64,000 nucleotides of DNA from JAEUKH01 sp964447205. GTDB taxonomy: Bacteria > Myxococcota_A > Polyangia > Polyangiales > Ga0077539. Under the pieces are notes generated by a model. That model had not been told where the DNA came from and did not search any database. It worked only from the letters and a program-made list of their open reading frames with translations. The stretch spans positions 1 to 64,000 of the forward strand of contig CAYUSB010000037.1 of NCBI GenBank assembly GCA_964447205.1, in the 5' to 3' direction. Shown in pieces: positions 33,438-42,484 of the stretch; the stretch's first letter is position 1; each line of letters opens with the position of its first letter. The translations under genes and the position numbers were made by a program.

Positions 33438-35087
33438 ATGGCCGTCGACCTGCTCCTGCTGTGGCTGCTCGCGCGACGCGCCCCCGCCGCCCGTCCCTAC
33501 CTCGTGACCTTCTGGATGCTCCTCTGCGCGGCCCTCGCCGTGGCCGAGGTGTACCTGTCCTACCGGGTCACCGGCCACGCGGGGGAGCCCCCCTCGCAGC
33601 GCCTCATCGTGGCCCTGCGCCTCGGGGCCCTGGTGGCCGTCCTGGAGTGCTACTTCCTCACCACCCTCGTCTGGCTCCCCAAGCTCTTTGACAGCCTCGA
33701 GGGCCGCTCGGCCGAGCTCCTCGTGGCCGTACGCCAGCTCCGGGCGCGCAAGAGCGGGTTTCTCACCGTCATCTCCTTCCTCGCTTTCCTGGGCGTGGGC
33801 CTCGGCAGCTTCGCCCTCTGCATGACCATCTCGGTCATGGGGGGCTTCGGCAACGACCTCAAGCGCAAGATCCTCGGCAACAACGCCCACGTCATCGTCG
33901 ACCGCGAGCGCGGAGGCTTCAACGACTGGAGACCCCTCCTGGCCCAGATCGCGGCCATCCCCGAGGTCACCAGCGCCACTCCCCTCGTCCAGGGCGAGGT
34001 CATGGTCACCTCCCAGACCAACCTCTCCGGGGTCATCCTCCGCGGGATCAACCCCACGGCCCTCAGCCAGACCCTCAACCTCCGCCGCGACCTCATCCGC
34101 GGCCGGGTCGAGTACCTCACCGACCCCCGCCTCCTCGAAGACCTGCCCGCCTCCGAGCGCCGCCCCGTCTCGGCCCGCGGCGAGGACAACCCCACCCGCC
34201 TGGCCCTCAACCCCGCGGCCCTCGCGGCCCCGTTGCCCCCGCCCCGGTCCGCCATCCTCCCGGCTCCTCCGGGGGCCCCGCAGGCCGAGGCCGTGCCCGG
34301 GATCATCGTCGGGCGCGAGCTGGCCTCCAACCTCCACCTCGCCGTCGGCGACGAGGTCCGGGTGGTGTCCCCCTTCGGCTCCCTCGGGCCCCTCGGGCCC
34401 ATCCCCAAGACCCGCATGTTTCGGGTGGCCGCGATCTTCTACTCAGGCATGTACGAGTACGACACCAAGTACGCCTACGTGACCATGCCCGTGGCCCAGC
34501 GGTTCTTCAACTACCGCGGAGACGCCATCACCAGCATCGAGGTCCGCCTGCGCGATGTCGACCGCTCCGACGACGTCCTCAGGGCCGTAGGCCCCCTCGC
34601 GCGCCCCCACCAGCTCCGGGTCCGCGACTGGAAGGAGCTCAATCAAAACCTCTTCCGGGCCCTCAAGCTCGAGAAGCTGATGATCTTCCTCCTGCTCACC
34701 GTGGCCATCATCGTGGCCAGCTTCGCCATCGTGGCCACCCTGCTGCTCCTCGTCACCGAGAAGGGCCGCGAGATCGCCGTGCTCAAGGCCATGGGGTCCA
34801 GCGACGGCTTCATCACCCGCGTGTTTCTCTGCGTGGGAGGCCTCATCGGGGTGGTGGGGGCCCTCCTCGGGACCACCGCGGCCCTGGTGGTCTCGCTCAT
34901 GGCCCAGAAGGTGGGCATCCCCCTCGACCCCGAGGTCTATTACATCGAACGCCTGCCCGTCCTCATCGCCCCGGCCGACTACGCCCTGGTCTTTCTCACC
35001 AGCGTGCTCATCTGCCTCATGGCGGCCTCGTTTCCCGCCATTCTGGCCGGGCGCCTGCGCCCCGTCGAGGGGCTCCGCTTCGGGTGA
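33438..35087 (+). CDS. LolC/E-like lipoprotein-releasing permease with N-terminal extension
   Basis: A 549-residue FtsX-type permease. Residues from about 95 on match LolC/E: AVRQLRARKSGFLTVISFLAFLGVGLGSFALCMTISVMGGF (first helix), a large periplasmic MacB-like domain (to about 410), then three C-terminal helices including MIFLLLTVAIIVASFAIVATLL, EIAVLKAMGSSDGFI and the last helix before LRPVEGLRFG. Residues 1-95 add hydrophobic segments (LLLLWLLARR, LVTFWMLLCAALAV, LGALVAVLECYFL) that standard LolC/E lack, making it about 130-150 residues longer than usual. With LolD it would extract outer-membrane lipoproteins from the inner membrane. The ATG at 33438 follows lysS by 9 bp. Confidence 0.9.
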   Translation: MAVDLLLLWLLARRAPAARPYLVTFWMLLCAALAVAEVYLSYRVTGHAGEPPSQRLIVALRLGALVAVLECYFLTTLVWLPKLFDSLEGRSAELLVAVRQLRARKSGFLTVISFLAFLGVGLGSFALCMTISVMGGFGNDLKRKILGNNAHVIVDRERGGFNDWRPLLAQIAAIPEVTSATPLVQGEVMVTSQTNLSGVILRGINPTALSQTLNLRRDLIRGRVEYLTDPRLLEDLPASERRPVSARGEDNPTRLALNPAALAAPLPPPRSAILPAPPGAPQAEAVPGIIVGRELASNLHLAVGDEVRVVSPFGSLGPLGPIPKTRMFRVAAIFYSGMYEYDTKYAYVTMPVAQRFFNYRGDAITSIEVRLRDVDRSDDVLRAVGPLARPHQLRVRDWKELNQNLFRALKLEKLMIFLLLTVAIIVASFAIVATLLLLVTEKGREIAVLKAMGSSDGFITRVFLCVGGLIGVVGALLGTTAALVVSLMAQKVGIPLDPEVYYIERLPVLIAPADYALVFLTSVLICLMAASFPAILAGRLRPVEGLRFG

Positions 35088-35113
35088 CGCGCTGGGGCTG
35101 GGCGTGCTACCTC
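35084..35113 (+). promoter_or_regulatory. Possible internal promoter for lolD
   Basis: GTGACG (35084-35089, overlapping the permease stop), an 18-nt spacer and TACCTC (35108-35113), ending 10 nt before the lolD ATG. It uses the same -10 hexamer as the RNA ligase operon. Confidence 0.35.
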
Positions 35114-35123
35114 TCCCGTCCCG

Positions 35124-35867
<744 letters not shown>

Positions 35868-35881
35868 ACTCGGGGCCACCC

Positions 35882-37870
35882 ATGCGTCGACCCCTCGCGT
35901 TCTGCCTGTGCCTCACCGCGGGTTGTTTTGGTCCCGTCACCAATCTCGCCCCCGACGCCGATCCCTTCGAAGATCGGCCCTCCGTCGAAGACCAGGGGGT
36001 CGACGACGACCTTCCCCCCGCCGAAGACCGCGGACTGCCCGCCGAAGACACCGGCCCCGACGACGTCCCGGTCTCCCCCGCCGACCTCGGCCCGCCCGCC
36101 GATGTCCCGCTGCCGCGCGATGCGGGCCCCGACGTCCCGACCGCCGCCGATGTCCCTGGGCCCCGCGACACCGGCACGGACACAGGCACCGTCCGCGACA
36201 CGGGGATCGACACGGGCACCGTCCGCGACACAGGGATCGACACGGGCACCGTCCGCGACACAGGGATCGACACGGGCACTGTCCGCGACACGGGGATCGA
36301 CACAGGACCGCCTCGTGACACGGGGGTCGACGTGCCGGTGGTGCGCGACGGGGGTGTGGTGACGCGGCCCAACTGCCAGGGGGTCCAAGGAGCCCGGCCG
36401 GGCGTGCCGACCCCGACCCTGCAGCGGGCTTTGACCGGGGCCGGGGACGAGGGCTGGCTCGGGTCGCCCGCGGTGGTCGATCTCGACCGGGACGGGTCGC
36501 TGGAGATTGTCGCCGCCCGGGGTGCCCGCCTCCTGGTCTGGTCGGCCACGACGGGGGCCCGCCGGTTTGCCTTCGCCCCGGGGGCCGGGCGCATCTGGGC
36601 CGGGGCCGTGGTGACCGACCTCGTGGGCAACGCCAACCCGGAGGTGGCCGTGGCGGCGGGCAACCGGGTGTTCGCGGTCGACGGGTCGGGGACGGCCCTC
36701 TCGGGCTTTCCTGCCACCTTTGTGAGCGAGCTGCGGGCCCTCGCGGCGGGCGACCTCGACGGCGACGGCCGCGACGAGCTCGTGGCGGCCACCACCTCGC
36801 CCCGGAGCAGCCCCTCGGGCCGCGACCTCATCGCCGTCGTACGCGGCAACGGCAGCCCCGTGCCGGCCTGGCCCGCCTTCGCCGCCATGACCACGGGCTG
36901 CGACGACCGCTGTTACATCTCCGGGGCCTACGATCAAAACCTCGCCGTAGGGCGCATCGACGGCGACAACCGGGCCGACATCTTCGCCCCCATGGACAAC
37001 GCCTACGCGGGCTGGTTTCGGGCCTCGGGCGAGGCCTTCCCGCTGGTTCCGGGGATGTTTTCGGGGGCCGCCCGGTCGCCGGGGCTGCGCTTCTTCCTCA
37101 ACGAGGCTGACGCCCGACGGGGCTACGCCACCAACGAGTCCACGGCCCTTCAGGCCCACTTCACCAACAGCCCCCCGGTCCTGGCCGACCTCGACGACGA
37201 CGGGACCACCGACCTCCTCGTCCTCTCCAGCGTGCAGAACGCCTCGCAGAGCAACCGCCTCCAGGGCGTAGCCCTCTGGGCCCTGCACCCCGACGGGACC
37301 CGCCTGACCGGCTGGTCGACCCCCTATCACGCCCCCATGTACCGGGCGGGCCTGCTCGACCTCGGCAACAACATCGTCGCCGAGACCCAGCAACCCGCGG
37401 TGGCCGACCTCGACGCCCGCCGGCCGGGGCTCGACGTGGTGTTCGCGGGCTTTGACGGGGTCGTGCGGGCCGTCGACGCCAGCCGCACCCTGCGCTGGTC
37501 GTACGCCTTCACCAACACCAACGACGTCCTGACGGCGGGGGTGGCCCTGGCCGACCTCGACGGCGACGCCCGACCCGAGGTGATCTTCGCGACCTACACC
37601 CCGCGGGTCAACGCAGGGGCCCTCTACATCCTGTCGCCCGACGGGGAGTTTCTGCAGCGCCTCCCGCTGCCGGGACGGGGGTCGATGGCGGTGCCCACGG
37701 TGGCCGACGTCGACGGCAACGGAGACATCGAGATCGTGGTGTCGCTCAAAGACCGCGGGTCGGCGGGCGAAGAGGTAATGATCTACACCCTGGCGGGCAG
37801 CCGCAGCGCGTGCCTGCCGTGGCCCACAGGGCGCGGGAGCTACACCCGGGCGGGGGTCGGGCGGCTGTAG
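35882..37870 (+). CDS. FG-GAP/VCBS-repeat lipoprotein with Asp-rich stalk
   Basis: A 662-residue surface lipoprotein. The signal peptide RRPLAFCLCLTAGCFG has a canonical lipobox (TAGC). Residues 20-160 form an extended Asp/Pro/Thr-rich stalk that contains a 30-bp tandem repeat giving DTGTVRDTGI units. The remainder is a seven-bladed-propeller-like domain with FG-GAP/VCBS repeats: LAAGDLDGDGRDELVA, VADLDDDGTTDLLVL, ALADLDGDARPEVIFA and VADVDGNGDIEIVV are the calcium-binding loops. It probably sits on the cell surface and binds a ligand or partner. It is 14 bp after lolD. The stalk length would vary if the repeat slips. Confidence 0.9.
   Translation: MRRPLAFCLCLTAGCFGPVTNLAPDADPFEDRPSVEDQGVDDDLPPAEDRGLPAEDTGPDDVPVSPADLGPPADVPLPRDAGPDVPTAADVPGPRDTGTDTGTVRDTGIDTGTVRDTGIDTGTVRDTGIDTGTVRDTGIDTGPPRDTGVDVPVVRDGGVVTRPNCQGVQGARPGVPTPTLQRALTGAGDEGWLGSPAVVDLDRDGSLEIVAARGARLLVWSATTGARRFAFAPGAGRIWAGAVVTDLVGNANPEVAVAAGNRVFAVDGSGTALSGFPATFVSELRALAAGDLDGDGRDELVAATTSPRSSPSGRDLIAVVRGNGSPVPAWPAFAAMTTGCDDRCYISGAYDQNLAVGRIDGDNRADIFAPMDNAYAGWFRASGEAFPLVPGMFSGAARSPGLRFFLNEADARRGYATNESTALQAHFTNSPPVLADLDDDGTTDLLVLSSVQNASQSNRLQGVALWALHPDGTRLTGWSTPYHAPMYRAGLLDLGNNIVAETQQPAVADLDARRPGLDVVFAGFDGVVRAVDASRTLRWSYAFTNTNDVLTAGVALADLDGDARPEVIFATYTPRVNAGALYILSPDGEFLQRLPLPGRGSMAVPTVADVDGNGDIEIVVSLKDRGSAGEEVMIYTLAGSRSACLPWPTGRGSYTRAGVGRL
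36181..36330 (+). repeat. 30-bp tandem repeat inside the FG-GAP lipoprotein gene
   Basis: Four near-identical 30-bp units start at 36181, 36211, 36241 and 36271, plus a degenerate fifth at 36301. The unit is a multiple of three, so copy-number change would keep the frame and add or remove ten stalk residues (DTGTVRDTGI). Confidence 0.9.
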
Positions 37871-37933
37871 CCCCCCCCGGCGCCCGGAGGGGCCTTCCCT
37901 GGGGACAGGGTCGCACGCTACAACCCCCGCACG

Positions 37934-38305
37934 ATGCGCCACCCCGACGAGCCCCCTGCACCCGAAGCCCTCCGGGTGGTGTTGTGCAACGCCCCGGATG
38001 AGGCCGCGGTGCAGATCGCCGAGGCCCTCGTGACAGAGTCCCTCGCGGCCTGCGTCAACCTCGTGGGCCCCGTGCGGTCGGTGTACCGATGGGAGGGGGC
38101 GGTGCAGCACGACACCGAGACCACCCTGCTCGTCAAGACCACGGCGGACGGGGTGGCGGCCGTGACGGCCCGGATCGTGGCCCTGCACCCGTACAGCCTG
38201 CCCGAAGTGATCGCTCTGCCCGTGGCCCCGGGCGAGGGTCACGCCCCCTATCTGGCCTGGGTATGTGCCCAGGTGCGTCGTTCGACTGGAGTCAACATCC
38301 CATGA
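37934..38305 (+). CDS. cutA: Divalent-cation tolerance protein CutA
   Basis: A 123-residue CutA1-family trimer-forming protein. It has VVLCNAPDEAAVQIAEALVTESLAACVNL, PVRSVYRWEGAVQHDTETTLLVKTT, and HPYSLPEVIALPV near the end: the standard CutA beta-alpha-beta core with the conserved WxG and HPYxxPEV motifs. Small soluble cytoplasmic protein; proposed roles include copper tolerance and signalling, none proven here. The ATG at 37934 follows a -10-like TACAAC (37919-37924). Its stop overlaps the nadE start (ATGA), so the two are coupled. Confidence 0.95.
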   Translation: MRHPDEPPAPEALRVVLCNAPDEAAVQIAEALVTESLAACVNLVGPVRSVYRWEGAVQHDTETTLLVKTTADGVAAVTARIVALHPYSLPEVIALPVAPGEGHAPYLAWVCAQVRRSTGVNIP

Positions 38306-40206
38306 GACTGGTGAAGATCGCCCTCGGCAGCGTCAACCCGACGGTAGGGTCGGTGCGGTCGAACACCGATCGGTGCGTGCGCCTCGCCCACGCCATGGCC
38401 CAGGGACACGCCACCGTCGGGGCCTTCCCCGAGCAGGTCATCGGGGGCTACCCCGCCGAGGATCTCATCCAATGGCGGGGCTTCGTCGAGTCCCAGTGGA
38501 ACGAGCTCCACCGCTTCGCCGAGGAGACCCGCAGCCTGGCCACGGTGTTCGTGCTCGGGCTCACCCTGGCCCACCGCGGGCATCTCTACAACACGGCCGC
38601 GGTGGTGCATCACGGGCGGGTCCGGGGCCTCGTGCCCAAGGAGAAGCTGCCCACCTACAACGTCTTCTACGAGGCCCGCACGTTCTCCCGGGGCGTCCCC
38701 GGGCAGGTCGACGAGGTGCAGGGGGTGCCCTTCGGCGACCTGGTGTTTGAGTTTGATTTCGGGGTCCTCGCGGTGGAGGTGTGCGAGGACATCTGGAGCC
38801 CTGACGGGCCGCAGCGGAGGCGCTGTTATGCGGGGGCCGAGCTGATGGTCAACATCTCCGCGAGCCCCTACCGGATGGGGGTGATGGGCACCCGACGGGA
38901 GATGCTGGCCACCCGCTCGGGGGACAACCAGTGCACCCTCGTCTACGTCAACTCGGTGGGGGCCAACGACGGGCTCATCTTCGACGGAGGGGGCTTCGTC
39001 TTCCAGAATGGCCGCCCCATGCTCGAAGCCGAACGATGGGTGGAGGGCTGGAGCAGCGCCGTGGTCGACCTCGACCGCACCGTTCGGCTCCGCACCGAGA
39101 ACACCACGTGGCGAAACGACTGCATCGAGGCCCGGGAGAGCGGGGCGAAGCTGCCGACCCATCTCACGCTGGAGGAGGTCGGGGCCGACCGGTCGATGCT
39201 GCGGTACCCGGGACCGGCCCACGGGAGCTTCTTCCTGCCGACCCCGTCGGCGGGGCGCAGCCCGCGGGAGGAGTTCTGCGAAGACCTCCTCGACGCGTTG
39301 TGCTTGGGGGTGGGGGACTACCTGGAGAAGACCCGGGCCTTCAAGGGGTTGGGGATCGCCCTGTCGGGGGGCCGGGACTCGCTCCTGACCCTGCTCATCG
39401 GGTGGCGGTACCTCCAGAAGCGCTTCGCCGACCTCGCCCCCGACGCGCGGCGGGCCAAGACGGCCGAGATGCTGCACGCGTTTTATATGCCGTCGCGGTT
39501 CTCGAGCGATCACACGTCGGAGAGCGCCCGGACCATCTGCGAGGAGCTCGGGGTTCCCTTCAAGGTGGTGCCCATCGAGGAGGCCTTCGGGCGCGAGCTC
39601 GAGGTGGCCCGCACGATGGTGGGGGGCGACCTCACGGGTCTCACCCAACAGAACATCCAGGCCCGCCTGCGCTCCCTCCGCATGTGGAACTGGTCGAACA
39701 CCTCGGGCATGCTCTTCCTGCAGACGGGCAACATGTCCGAGAAGGCCATGGGGTACACCACCATCGGGGGCGACCTGGAGGGGGCCCTCGCCGTGCTGGC
39801 CAACGTCCCAAAGACCCTGGTGATCTACCTCCTGGAGTACTTCCTGGAGAAGTACCGCTTCGACGGGATCGCCAAGACCCTGTCGGCCCCGGCCGGCCCC
39901 GAGCTCGCCCCCAACCAGAAGGGCGAGGACGAGCTGATGCCCTTCCGGGTCCTCGACGCGTGTTTTCATCTGTACGCGGCCGAGAAGCTGTCGCCCGCGG
40001 AGATCGTGTACGCCCTCAAGAGCATGTTTCCCGAGGACGACCCCGAGCAGCTTCGGCTGTGGGTCGACAAGTTTGTGCGGCTCTTCGTGCAGTCAATCTA
40101 CAAGTGGGTGCAGGCTCCGTTGTCGCTGCACGTGGGCAACCTCGACCTGGAGCGGGAGCGCGCGTTGCAGCTCCCGGTGGTCGAGACCTCGGAGTGGACC
40201 CGGTAG
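38302..40206 (+). CDS. nadE: Glutamine-dependent NAD+ synthetase
   Basis: A 634-residue two-domain NAD+ synthetase. It makes NAD+ from nicotinate adenine dinucleotide, ATP and glutamine-derived ammonia. The N-terminal nitrilase domain has the catalytic triad: Glu in AFPEQVIGGYPAEDLI, Lys in LVPKEKLPTYNVFYE, Cys in VEVCEDIW. The C-terminal PP-loop domain has LGIALSGGRDSLLTL, then STSGMLF(L)QTGNMSEKAMGYTT and an extended C-terminus. The P-loop reads SGGRDS, an accepted variant of SGGxDS. Length and order match type-I (glutaminase-fused) NadE. The ATG at 38302 overlaps the cutA stop. Confidence 0.96.
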   Translation: MRLVKIALGSVNPTVGSVRSNTDRCVRLAHAMAQGHATVGAFPEQVIGGYPAEDLIQWRGFVESQWNELHRFAEETRSLATVFVLGLTLAHRGHLYNTAAVVHHGRVRGLVPKEKLPTYNVFYEARTFSRGVPGQVDEVQGVPFGDLVFEFDFGVLAVEVCEDIWSPDGPQRRRCYAGAELMVNISASPYRMGVMGTRREMLATRSGDNQCTLVYVNSVGANDGLIFDGGGFVFQNGRPMLEAERWVEGWSSAVVDLDRTVRLRTENTTWRNDCIEARESGAKLPTHLTLEEVGADRSMLRYPGPAHGSFFLPTPSAGRSPREEFCEDLLDALCLGVGDYLEKTRAFKGLGIALSGGRDSLLTLLIGWRYLQKRFADLAPDARRAKTAEMLHAFYMPSRFSSDHTSESARTICEELGVPFKVVPIEEAFGRELEVARTMVGGDLTGLTQQNIQARLRSLRMWNWSNTSGMLFLQTGNMSEKAMGYTTIGGDLEGALAVLANVPKTLVIYLLEYFLEKYRFDGIAKTLSAPAGPELAPNQKGEDELMPFRVLDACFHLYAAEKLSPAEIVYALKSMFPEDDPEQLRLWVDKFVRLFVQSIYKWVQAPLSLHVGNLDLERERALQLPVVETSEWTR

Positions 40207-40213
40207 TCCCCGG

Positions 40214-41548
40214 TCAGCCGAGGCCCAGCATCTGGTCGGCGATCCCGAGGACCTCGTCGAAGATGCTGAAGAACTCCTCCAGCTCGGCCTCGGTGATGAT
40301 GAGGGGGGGGGCGAACACGAAGTGGCTCATCCATCCGACGGCGTAGACCCCGCGCTTCATGAGCTCGGCGGCGAGGGCCTCGATCTGCATGGGCCTGCGG
40401 GCGTACTTGTCGTGGTAGGTCCCGAGGGGCTCCTTGGTGGCCCGGTCGCGCACGAGCTCGACGCCCCAGAACATCCCGAGGCCCCGCACGTCGCCGACGC
40501 AGGGGTGCTTCTCGGCGAGGGCCCGCAGGCGCGGTCCCATGAGGGTCTCGCCGACGGTGCGTGACCGGTCGATGAGCCCGAGGCGCTGGTACTCGCCGAT
40601 GGCGGCCACGGCGGGGGCGAGGGTGAGGGGGTGGCTCTCGTAGGTGTGGCCGTGGGCGAACCAGCCCTCTTCGAAGTAGTCGGCGATGGCCCGGGAGGTC
40701 CCGACGACGCCGAGGGGGGCCATGGCCGAGGTGACCCCCTTGGCGGTGACGAGGATGTCGGGGGAGACGTTCCAGTGGTTGATGGCGAACCACTGGCCGG
40801 TGCGGCCCCAACCGCTCATGACCTCGTCGGCGATGAGGACGACCCCGTACTTGTCGCAGAGGGCCCGCAGGCGCGGGAAGTAGTCGTCGGGCGGGACGAG
40901 GACCCCGTTGGTGCCCACCACGGGCTCGACGATGATGGCCGCGACGTGGGCCTCGTTCTGCAGGATGTACTCGTAGTAGTCGACGACGGCGGAGGCCGAG
41001 GGGAAGGCTCCGGGGCGGTAGGTGTTGCACTCCGGGGCGTGGATCACCCCGGGCACGACCGAGTCGACGGGCTCGGCGAACCACCGGCGGTAGTCGCCCG
41101 TGAGGGCCGAGGCGGTGGCCGTCGAGCCGTGGTAGCTGTTGTACCGGGCGATGACCTTGTGTTTGCCCGTGTAGAGCCGCGCCATCTTGATGGCGCACTC
41201 GTTGGCCTCGGTGCCCGAGGTGGCGAAGAAGAACTTGTCGATCCCTCGGGGCACGACCTCCAGGAGTTTGGTGGCCAGCTCGGCCCGGATGGAGGTGGCG
41301 AAGCCCGGGGCGATGAAGGCCAGGTCGCGGGCCTGCTTGCAGATGGCCTCGATGACCACCTCGTTGCCGTGCCCGAGGTTGACGCACATGAGCTGGGCGC
41401 TCATGTCGAGGAAGCGCTTGCCGCTGGCGTCGAAGAAACACGAGCCTTCGGCCCGCACGATGTGGAGCGGCCTCCAGCCCTTCTGCGGGCGCCAGGTGCC
41501 ATAGGTGTGACGGGCGACGATGTCGACGACGTTGTCGGGGGTGGCCAT
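40214..41548 (-). CDS. Class-III PLP aminotransferase (omega-amino acid:pyruvate type)
   Basis: A 444-residue aminotransferase of class III. It has NLGHGNEVVIEAICKQ, FFATSGTEANECAIKMARLYTG (PLP phosphate contact), a YHGSTATASALTGD loop and IIVEPVVGTNGVLVPPDDYF. The internal aldimine region is DEVMSGWGRTGQWFA then LVTAKGVTSAMAPLG, with the Schiff-base Lys. The N-terminus (TYGTWRPQKGWRPLHIVRAEG) resembles the taurine/beta-alanine-type aminotransferases more than ornithine or GABA types, but substrate assignment from sequence alone is weak. The ATG at 41548 is preferred over an upstream alternative. It converges on nadE with a 7-bp gap. Confidence 0.85.
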   Translation of the reverse strand: MATPDNVVDIVARHTYGTWRPQKGWRPLHIVRAEGSCFFDASGKRFLDMSAQLMCVNLGHGNEVVIEAICKQARDLAFIAPGFATSIRAELATKLLEVVPRGIDKFFFATSGTEANECAIKMARLYTGKHKVIARYNSYHGSTATASALTGDYRRWFAEPVDSVVPGVIHAPECNTYRPGAFPSASAVVDYYEYILQNEAHVAAIIVEPVVGTNGVLVPPDDYFPRLRALCDKYGVVLIADEVMSGWGRTGQWFAINHWNVSPDILVTAKGVTSAMAPLGVVGTSRAIADYFEEGWFAHGHTYESHPLTLAPAVAAIGEYQRLGLIDRSRTVGETLMGPRLRALAEKHPCVGDVRGLGMFWGVELVRDRATKEPLGTYHDKYARRPMQIEALAAELMKRGVYAVGWMSHFVFAPPLIITEAELEEFFSIFDEVLGIADQMLGLG

Positions 41549-41640
41549 AGGGGGCGGGAGTCTATGCCAACCCGCGCGGCTGGGAAGGGGGGATTGCAAG
41601 CCGGGGAGGCCTCCCTGCGGAGGAGGTCGACGAGCGATGC

Positions 41641-41687
41641 GCGGCGAAACCGCAAGGGTCGCTGGGGTCGCAAGGAGGGTCGCGAGG
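41641..41687. repeat. Dispersed CGCAAGGG-type repeat, second location
   Basis: GCGGCGAAACCGCAAGGGTCGCTGG... shares a long block with the inverted repeat at 30315-30514, including GCGGCGAA, CCGCAAGGG and GGGTCGCAAGG. No paired arm is seen here. It lies in the 177-bp gap upstream of the aminotransferase and downstream of the response regulator stop. Confidence 0.55.
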
Positions 41688-41725
41688 TCATGCGCGTGGA
41701 TGCGCGGAAGGTCGGGGCGCGGCGG

Positions 41726-42484
41726 TCAGAGCCCGAGCAGGGCTCGCAGGCGTCGCGACGACTGGCGCGAGACGGCGAGCTTGTCGCCCGTGTGGGTGAC
41801 CAGGGCCGAGCGCCCGCCGGCCACGTCGTCGATCGCGGCCACGTGGTCGAGGTTGACCAGGAGCGTACGATGCGCCCGAAAGAAGCGGGCCGGGTCGAGC
41901 CGCTGCTCCAGGGCCACGAGGGTGTAGTCGGTGGTGTAGGTCCCGCGGGTGGTGTGCACGGTGACGAGCTCGTGCTCGACCACGCAGTGCGAGATGTCGC
42001 CGACGGGCACGAGGAGGACACGGCCGTTGCACGAGATGGGCAAGCGGTCGGACAAAATCTTCGGACCCGCCGTGGCGGGCTGCCGAAGAGGCGCCAGGAG
42101 CTCGTCGGCCCGGGCCCGCATCCCGAGGGACTCGGCGCGGGAGACGGCCCGCACGAGACGGGCCCCGTCGAAGGGCTTGAGCAGGTAGTCGATGGCTCCG
42201 GCCTCGAAGGCGTCGATGGCGTAGCGGTCGTGGGCCGTGGTGAAGATGACGTACGGGGCGGGGGAGGGGATCCGGGCTACCATCTGGAGGCCGTCGAGGC
42301 CCGGCATCTGGACGTCGACGAAGGCCAGGTCGGGGGCGAGCTCTTCCAGCAGGGACAGGCCGGCTTCGCCGTCGCTGGCCTGACCGACGACCTCGACCCG
42401 GCCGGGGAGGTGCTCGCGGAGGAGCCGGGCGAGGCGGTCGCGGGCGGGGGCCTCGTCGTCGATGAGAACTGCGCGTGCGGTCAT
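41726..42484 (-). CDS. LytTR-family response regulator
   Basis: A 252-residue response regulator. The receiver domain (1-120) opens RAVLIDDEAPARDRL (acidic pair), phosphoacceptor Asp near residue 57 in LAFVDVQMPGLDG, YVIFTTAHD (Thr) and YLLKPFDG (Lys). The C-terminal LytTR DNA-binding domain (about 140-252) has RLPISCNGRVLLVPVGDI, ELVTVHTTRGTY, and FFRAHRTLLVNLDHVA. LytTR regulators bind short direct repeats upstream of targets; none is identified here. Its ATG overlaps the stop of the histidine kinase by 4 bp, so the pair is an operon and almost certainly a cognate pair. Confidence 0.93.
   Translation of the reverse strand: MTARAVLIDDEAPARDRLARLLREHLPGRVEVVGQASDGEAGLSLLEELAPDLAFVDVQMPGLDGLQMVARIPSPAPYVIFTTAHDRYAIDAFEAGAIDYLLKPFDGARLVRAVSRAESLGMRARADELLAPLRQPATAGPKILSDRLPISCNGRVLLVPVGDISHCVVEHELVTVHTTRGTYTTDYTLVALEQRLDPARFFRAHRTLLVNLDHVAAIDDVAGGRSALVTHTGDKLAVSRQSSRRLRALLGL

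Noticed and set aside
31701..34337. 878-codon minus-strand frame across lysS and the permease
   Set aside because: It spans two real genes with different families and has only low-complexity Glu/Gly/His composition.
36181..36330. CRISPR-like repeat array
   Set aside because: Units are contiguous, with no spacers, and lie inside a coding frame. No cas genes are present.
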